A stretch of 64,000 bases of DNA. It comes from Firmicutes bacterium UBA2530. GTDB taxonomy: Bacteria; Bacillota; Clostridia; Tissierellales; Sedimentibacteraceae. The stretch spans positions 118,068-182,067 of the forward strand of contig DDNC01000018.1 in NCBI GenBank assembly GCA_002340985.1. The letters run 5' to 3'. The stretch's first letter is position 1; every line of letters starts with the position of its first letter. Below, in pieces: positions 59,562 through 64,000 of the stretch. The notes beneath the pieces are model-generated. The model was given only the letters and a program-made list of their open reading frames with translations. It had not been told where the DNA came from and did no database searches. The position numbers were made by a program, and so were the translations under genes.

Positions 59562-61082
59562 CTATTTTTTTATTTTTATTTTATCCAGTGGCTTCACAGC
59601 GGGGCCTTCCAGTATGTTTCCCCTTATGTCGAAACGTGAGCCGTGGCAGGGACAGTCCCAGGTTTTTTCGGCCTCATTGAAAGACAGAGAACATTTCAGG
59701 TGCGTGCATACGGGATTTATGCAGAAATAATCATTGTTTTCATTTTTGTAAACCCCCACTTTTCTGCCGTCGTAGTTGATTATTTTCCCTTCTCCCGCTC
59801 CAATAAGGCCTAATACATCAGTAACAGGAGCAATTCTTTTCAGAAATGCTGCAGATATACTTTTGATTGAAGAGAAAAATTCCTTTGACGACTGAGCCGG
59901 CGTTATTCGGAAGGGACTGAATATTTCAGAAAAATCATCCTCTATACCTAGGAGCATATTTCTCAGAATAATTGCGGCAGCCGCTGAATGAGTCATTCCC
60001 CATTTTTTGAATCCCGTGGCAACATACAGATTGTCTACGCTTTTTGAATACAATCCTATATACGGAATTTTGTCATAGGTCATGCAGTCCTGAGCAGACC
60101 ATTTCGATACTATTTCTGCACCCTTGAAATGCTTGTTCAGAAATTCCTCCAGCTCCCTGTACGAATCCTCCTCATTGTCCTTTTTGCCTGAGCGGTGGTT
60201 TCCGCCCGCAAGAATAAGAAGATTTTCATTTTCAGTGAAATGATACCTCATGGAATAAACGGGGTCATTGATGTTTATGTACATGCCGCGGAAGGGCTCC
60301 TCCTTTGTCTTTGCCGCTACTACATAGGATTTATCCTGGTAAAGCCTTAAAAAGTATAATCCAAAGCTGTTGTCAAAAGGGTAGTGCGAGGTTACGACAA
60401 CCTTGTCGGCATTTATTTTTCCGGACTCCGTTTCCACAACATGATGGTCGCCGTGAGGCTCTATGTTCAGCGCTCTTACATTTTCATATATTTCGCAGGA
60501 GCTGCTGACTATATTATAAAGACTGTACAGGTATTTCAGGGGATTGAACTGTCCCTGATTCCTTATGCATATTGCACCTATTGCGTTGTTTGGGAGGGGT
60601 ACGCTTTCTGTGTAAAAGCAGTCGATGCCCAGTTCCTCATATGCCTTCAGCTCATCCTTTATTTGTTTCAGTTCATCTTCGTCAGTAGCATAGACATATG
60701 AATCCTGCTCTGCATAGTCACATTCTATCACGTTGTCAGCTATAATTTTTTTAATCAGGCTGAATCCTTCTTCATTAGCCTTTAAGTACTGCTTTGCCTC
60801 GCTGAGGCTAAAATTTTTAATCAGATAATCATAAATCACTTCATGCTGCACGGTTATTTTAGCTGTGGTGTATCCCGACACGCCATAGCCTGCGTCTGTT
60901 CCATCAATTATTCCGATTTTATAACCGCTGTCCTTAAGCAAGTATGCTGTGGTTAATCCAGTGAGCCCTGCTCCTATTATCAATACATCGTATTTTTTGC
61001 CGTCCAAGCCTTCCTTGTTTGCGGCAGCTTCAATTTTATTATCGGCAGTGTCATGCCAGTATGAACGTCTCGGATATTCCAT
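59562..61082 (-). CDS. FAD-dependent oxidoreductase with C-terminal Rieske domain
   Basis: 506 residues. An FAD-binding DAO fold with DVLIIGAGLTGLTTAYLL (about 33-50) and conserved middle segments, then a C-terminal Rieske [2Fe-2S] domain (about 410-506) with CTHLKCSL and CPCHGSRFD, giving the C-x-H and C-x2-H ligands. The family (YhfW-like) is common in Firmicutes; the reaction is unknown, presumably oxidation of an amine or other small molecule with transfer of electrons to the Rieske centre. GAGGAG precedes the ATG. Transcribed alone. Confidence 0.93.
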   Translation of the reverse strand: MEYPRRSYWHDTADNKIEAAANKEGLDGKKYDVLIIGAGLTGLTTAYLLKDSGYKIGIIDGTDAGYGVSGYTTAKITVQHEVIYDYLIKNFSLSEAKQYLKANEEGFSLIKKIIADNVIECDYAEQDSYVYATDEDELKQIKDELKAYEELGIDCFYTESVPLPNNAIGAICIRNQGQFNPLKYLYSLYNIVSSSCEIYENVRALNIEPHGDHHVVETESGKINADKVVVTSHYPFDNSFGLYFLRLYQDKSYVVAAKTKEEPFRGMYININDPVYSMRYHFTENENLLILAGGNHRSGKKDNEEDSYRELEEFLNKHFKGAEIVSKWSAQDCMTYDKIPYIGLYSKSVDNLYVATGFKKWGMTHSAAAAIILRNMLLGIEDDFSEIFSPFRITPAQSSKEFFSSIKSISAAFLKRIAPVTDVLGLIGAGEGKIINYDGRKVGVYKNENNDYFCINPVCTHLKCSLSFNEAEKTWDCPCHGSRFDIRGNILEGPAVKPLDKIKIKK

Positions 61083-61145
61083 ATGCTCCTCTTTCGTATA
61101 TACTTATATTTATTTTATTGTTTCTTAAATATTTTTATTTATTCC

Positions 61146-61174
61146 TTGACATTATTTTTGATTTAATATATCAT
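61146..61174 (+). promoter_or_regulatory. ileS promoter
   Basis: TTGACA (61146-61151) and TATCAT (61169-61174) with a 17-bp spacer, about 25 bases before the T-box leader. Confidence 0.85.
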
Positions 61175-61199
61175 TATACAGAACTAAAATTATTGTAAA

Positions 61200-61429
61200 T
61201 GACAGTGATTGGAACAGTAGGCGCAGGACGGTTTCAAAGAGATGCGGTCACTTGGTGTGAGGCTGCAATTCCTAAGGCGTTGAAAATCATCCAGGAGTTT
61301 AATTTCCGAAATAACAGTAGGAAATTACGTAGAAATGCGTTAAATTTTCGAGCGACATATAACACATATGTAATTTGGGTGGTACCGCGGATTTCGTCCC
61401 ATGTCTATTAGACATGGGACTCATTTTTG
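61200..61429 (+). promoter_or_regulatory. T-box leader, isoleucine specifier (AUC)
   Basis: The base of stem I pairs TGGA (61210-61213) with TCCA (61290-61293), and the next helix pairs GCGC with GCGT. The 3' side of the loop between them reads TGAAAATCA, so the specifier is ATC at 61286-61288 followed by A, meaning Ile. An AGAGATG motif follows at 61239. The T-box sequence GGGTGGTACCGCGGA is at 61377-61391. The terminator is a perfect GTCCCATGTC/GACATGGGAC stem (61396-61405, 61411-61420) followed by TCATTTTTG. It turns on ileS when tRNA-Ile is uncharged. Confidence 0.94.
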
Positions 61430-61441
61430 TATGCCCTAACC

Positions 61442-61568
61442 CTATTTTTCAGAACGGTTTTCTCTGAAAAATAGCGGTAGGTCAACCGCAACGAGTTCCC
61501 AAAGTATGCGACCAGCGGGAGCAAATACTTTGGTGAACGAGACTGCGTACTTCAAACACGAGAAGTAT
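61442..61568 (+). repeat. Stem-loop block between the Ile T-box and ileS
   Basis: Four inverted repeats follow one another: CTATTTTTCAGA (61442-61453) with TCTGAAAAATAG (61463-61474); GCGGT (61474-61478) with ACCGC (61485-61489); GTTCC-CAAAGTAT with ATACTTTGGTGAAC (61495-61538); and TACTTC (61548-61553) with GAAGTA (61562-61567). The word ACGAG occurs three times (61491, 61537 and 61558), and CCAGCGGGAGC resembles CAGCCGGAGTG downstream. It has no coding content. Origin and role are unknown. Confidence 0.75.
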
Positions 61569-61634
61569 CAGCCGGAGTGTAAGAAGAGGCTCTATTGTTT
61601 ACAATCACAACATATATTAAATCAGGAGGAAAAG

Positions 61635-64000
61635 ATGAAGCAATTCAAAGACATCTCAAAGGCCGACTATAAACAGACAGAACAAGAAATATCGAAATAT
61701 TGGAACGAAATAGACTTGTTGCAGCAAAGCGTTGAAACAAGAAAAGACAAAACACCGTTTGTGTTCTATGAGGGACCGCCAACAGCCAACGGCAAGCCAG
61801 GCATTCACCACGTAATAGCAAGAACACTGAAGGATTCCGTGTGCAGATTCAAAACAATGGAAGGATATCAGGTAAAGAGGAAGGCTGGCTGGGACACCCA
61901 CGGGCTTCCTGTTGAAATCGAGGTTGAAAAGCAGCTGGGCCTGAAAGACAAGACGGATATAGAGCAGTACGGCATAGATAAATTTAATGAAAGATGCAGA
62001 CATTCGGTATTTACCTATGAGGCACAGTGGCGTGAAATGACCGAAAGAATGGCATACCTCATTGACCTGGATAATCCATACATTACTCTTGAAAATGACT
62101 ATATCGAGTCAGAGTGGTGGATACTTGACAATATGTTCAAGCAGGGACTCATGTATGAAGGTCACAAAATACTTCCATACTGTCCAAGATGCGGAACAGG
62201 TCTTGCATCTCACGAGGTTGCTCAGGGCTATGAAGAAATCAAGACAGTTACGGCATATGCAAAATTCAAGAAAAAAGATGCGGATGAATATTTCATAGCA
62301 TGGACCACAACTCCGTGGACATTGCTGTCAAATGTTACATTGGCAGTAAATCCTGAAGTTGATTATGTAAAGGTAAGAACAAAGGACAAAGAAGATGCAA
62401 AGGGTGAGGTATATATCCTTGCAAAGGCATTGGCAGATAAAGTTGTAAATGAAGAATACGAAGTATTGGAAGAAATGAAGGGTAAAGCATTGGAGTTTAT
62501 TGAATATGAACAGCTCATGCCTTTCATTGAAGTACCCGCAAACAAAAAAGCATTTTATGTAACGTGTGCTGATTATGTAACAACTGAAGATGGTACAGGT
62601 ATAGTTCATACCGCTCCTGCATTTGGTGAGGATGACTATAACACGGGAATGAGATACGGACTTCCTGTTTTAAATCCTGTTGATGATACAGGAAGATTCA
62701 GAGGAACACCGTGGTCAGAAATGTTTGTAATGGATGCTGCCCCCGCCATACTCAAATGGCTGAAGGAAAACGGAAAGCTGTACAAAAAGGAACCTGTGCT
62801 GCACAACTATCCTCACTGCTGGAGATGCCATACACCGCTTCTGTACTATGCACGACCAAGCTGGTACATCCAGATGACAAAATTGAGAGATAAGCTCATA
62901 GAAAACAACAATTCCGTTGAGTGGTACCCTGAATTCGTAGGTGAAAAGAGATTCGGAAACTGGCTTGAAAACCTCAACGACTGGGCAATTTCCAGAAGCA
63001 GATACTGGGGAACTCCTCTTCCGCTGTGGAGATGCGAATGCGGTCATATTGAAAGCATCGGCTCCAGAAAAGAATTAGCTGAAAAATCAATTGAAAAAAT
63101 AGATGAGAAAACAATAGAGCTTCACAGACCATATGTGGATGACGTGCACATTGTATGTCCTGAATGCGGCAAGCATATGACGAGAGTAAAGGACGTTATC
63201 GACTGCTGGTTTGACTCAGGTGCAATGCCTTATGCTCAATGGCACTATCCATTTGAAAACAAGGAAAGATTTGATGATTTGTTCCCAGCTGATTTTATAT
63301 GCGAAGGGATAGACCAGACAAGAGGATGGTTCTATTCACTTATAGCAATTTCAACATTTGTAATGGGAAAATCACCGTACAAGAGAGTGTTGGTTAACGA
63401 CCTGATACTTGACAAATACGGCAAGAAAATGTCTAAATCAAGAGGAAATACAGTTGACCCATTTGACCTGTTCGACAGATACGGCGCCGATGCGCTGAGA
63501 TGGTACCTGCTGTACGTATCACCTGCATGGTCACCAACACGATTTGACGAAGAAGGCCTGAAGGAAGTGCTCAGCAAGTACTTCGGCACAATAAAGAACG
63601 TGTATACATTCTTTGCGCTGTATGCAAATACAGACTCAATAGACCCAAGTGAATTCTTTGTTGAGTATAAAGACAGACCGGAGCTTGACAGATGGATTAT
63701 ATCCAAGTTCAACAACCTGGTTAAATACGTTAGAGAAAGCATGAACGTATATGACCACAACAAAACAGTAAGAGCAATTCAGGACTTCGTGAACGAAGAT
63801 TTATCCAACTGGTACATCAGACGTTCAAGAAGAAGATTCTGGGCAACAGAGCTTACTGAGGACAAAAAAGCTGTTTACAACACAACCTATGAAATACTGG
63901 TTGGCGTTGCCCAGCTTACAGCTCCTTTTGCTCCGTATTTATCAGAAGAACTGTACAGAAACCTGACAGGAGAAGTATCAGTACACATAAGCTACTATCC
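61635..64000 (+). CDS. ileS: Isoleucyl-tRNA synthetase, IleRS2 type (partial)
   Basis: 788 codons are visible, starting at ATG behind AGGAGG; the C-terminus lies beyond the window. It begins MKQFKDISKADYKQTEQEI, and the class I region reads EGPPTANGKPGIHHVIARTL, where the usual HIGH signature is replaced by G56-I-H-H59. The KMSKS loop is intact at 598-602. The editing domain (about 190-390) is present with the conserved TAPAFGEDDY. The close fit of AGWDTHGLPVEIEVEKQLG and the surrounding segments to the eukaryote-like IleRS2 group identifies it. IleRS2 enzymes are generally less sensitive to mupirocin. It charges tRNA-Ile and is T-box regulated. Confidence 0.95.
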   Translation, partial: MKQFKDISKADYKQTEQEISKYWNEIDLLQQSVETRKDKTPFVFYEGPPTANGKPGIHHVIARTLKDSVCRFKTMEGYQVKRKAGWDTHGLPVEIEVEKQLGLKDKTDIEQYGIDKFNERCRHSVFTYEAQWREMTERMAYLIDLDNPYITLENDYIESEWWILDNMFKQGLMYEGHKILPYCPRCGTGLASHEVAQGYEEIKTVTAYAKFKKKDADEYFIAWTTTPWTLLSNVTLAVNPEVDYVKVRTKDKEDAKGEVYILAKALADKVVNEEYEVLEEMKGKALEFIEYEQLMPFIEVPANKKAFYVTCADYVTTEDGTGIVHTAPAFGEDDYNTGMRYGLPVLNPVDDTGRFRGTPWSEMFVMDAAPAILKWLKENGKLYKKEPVLHNYPHCWRCHTPLLYYARPSWYIQMTKLRDKLIENNNSVEWYPEFVGEKRFGNWLENLNDWAISRSRYWGTPLPLWRCECGHIESIGSRKELAEKSIEKIDEKTIELHRPYVDDVHIVCPECGKHMTRVKDVIDCWFDSGAMPYAQWHYPFENKERFDDLFPADFICEGIDQTRGWFYSLIAISTFVMGKSPYKRVLVNDLILDKYGKKMSKSRGNTVDPFDLFDRYGADALRWYLLYVSPAWSPTRFDEEGLKEVLSKYFGTIKNVYTFFALYANTDSIDPSEFFVEYKDRPELDRWIISKFNNLVKYVRESMNVYDHNKTVRAIQDFVNEDLSNWYIRRSRRRFWATELTEDKKAVYNTTYEILVGVAQLTAPFAPYLSEELYRNLTGEVSVHISYY

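Noticed and set aside
1..64000. CRISPR array, prophage or intact insertion sequence
   Set aside because: No regularly spaced repeats, Cas genes, phage structural genes or transposases were seen.

Overview
The window is chromosomal DNA from a low-G+C anaerobic Firmicute, most likely a clostridium-like organism (a Sedimentibacter/Tissierellales-type genome is a guess). The grounds are consistent AGGAGG ribosome binding sites, TTG and GTG starts, two T-box leaders, an S-box riboswitch, a yybS-gdpP-rplI-dnaB cluster, a spore-type SPOCS/LysM protein and an oxygen-sensitive glycyl radical enzyme. No phage, CRISPR array or intact insertion sequence is visible. Gene content is mostly housekeeping and transport, with two accessory-looking stretches: 19.2-25.0 kb and 38.2-42.6 kb.

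Layout. 0-5.3 kb: the end of a secreted-protein gene, then yybS-gdpP-rplI-dnaB. 5.3-9.9 kb: a SPOCS/LysM protein, pyrG with an attenuator-like leader, and an O-antigen-ligase-like gene that shares its terminator with pyrG. 9.9-17.3 kb: a DMT exporter, cardiolipin synthase, a lipid kinase, MTA/SAH nucleosidase, a GIY-YIG protein, DegV, a nitroreductase and a 2-hydroxyacid dehydrogenase. 17.4-19.1 kb: a Cys-rich DUF11-like protein, a glutaredoxin-like protein and a DUF1858 protein. 19.2-24.9 kb: a complete 4-hydroxyphenylacetate decarboxylase system (hpdB-hpdC-hpdA), an integral membrane protein and a Crp/Fnr-type regulator; the catalytic and cluster-ligand residues fall at the same positions as in the characterised enzyme, so p-cresol production is predicted. 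26.2-30.4 kb: a SAM-I riboswitch followed by ybaK-like, tcdA and metNIQ. 32.4-43.9 kb: a cluster of c-di-GMP genes (GAF-HD-GYP, a PTS EIIC-EAL fusion, a broken GGDEF-HD-GYP, GAF-GGDEF) with cheW and an MCP, interrupted by a tRNA-Ser, a serine recombinase broken by an amber codon, and a 142-bp element bounded by inverted repeats. 43.9-49.1 kb: cca, then a tryptophan T-box and a trpXYZ-type ABC transporter with two tandem binding-protein genes, the first shortened. 50-59 kb: an MBL-fold protein with an ABC exporter, an opp/dpp-type peptide ABC transporter and a tRNA methyltransferase. 59.5-64 kb: a FAD/Rieske oxidoreductase, then an isoleucine T-box, an unexplained block of stem-loops, and ileS of the IleRS2 type with an altered HIGH signature (GIHH), cut by the window end.

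The strongest leads are the hpd locus with its regulator and palindromic sites, the GIHH-type IleRS2 behind an Ile T-box and stem-loop block, the SAM riboswitch placing two tRNA-quality genes ahead of a methionine transporter, and the PTS-EAL fusion. All calls were made by reading the sequence; family assignments were not checked by database search.
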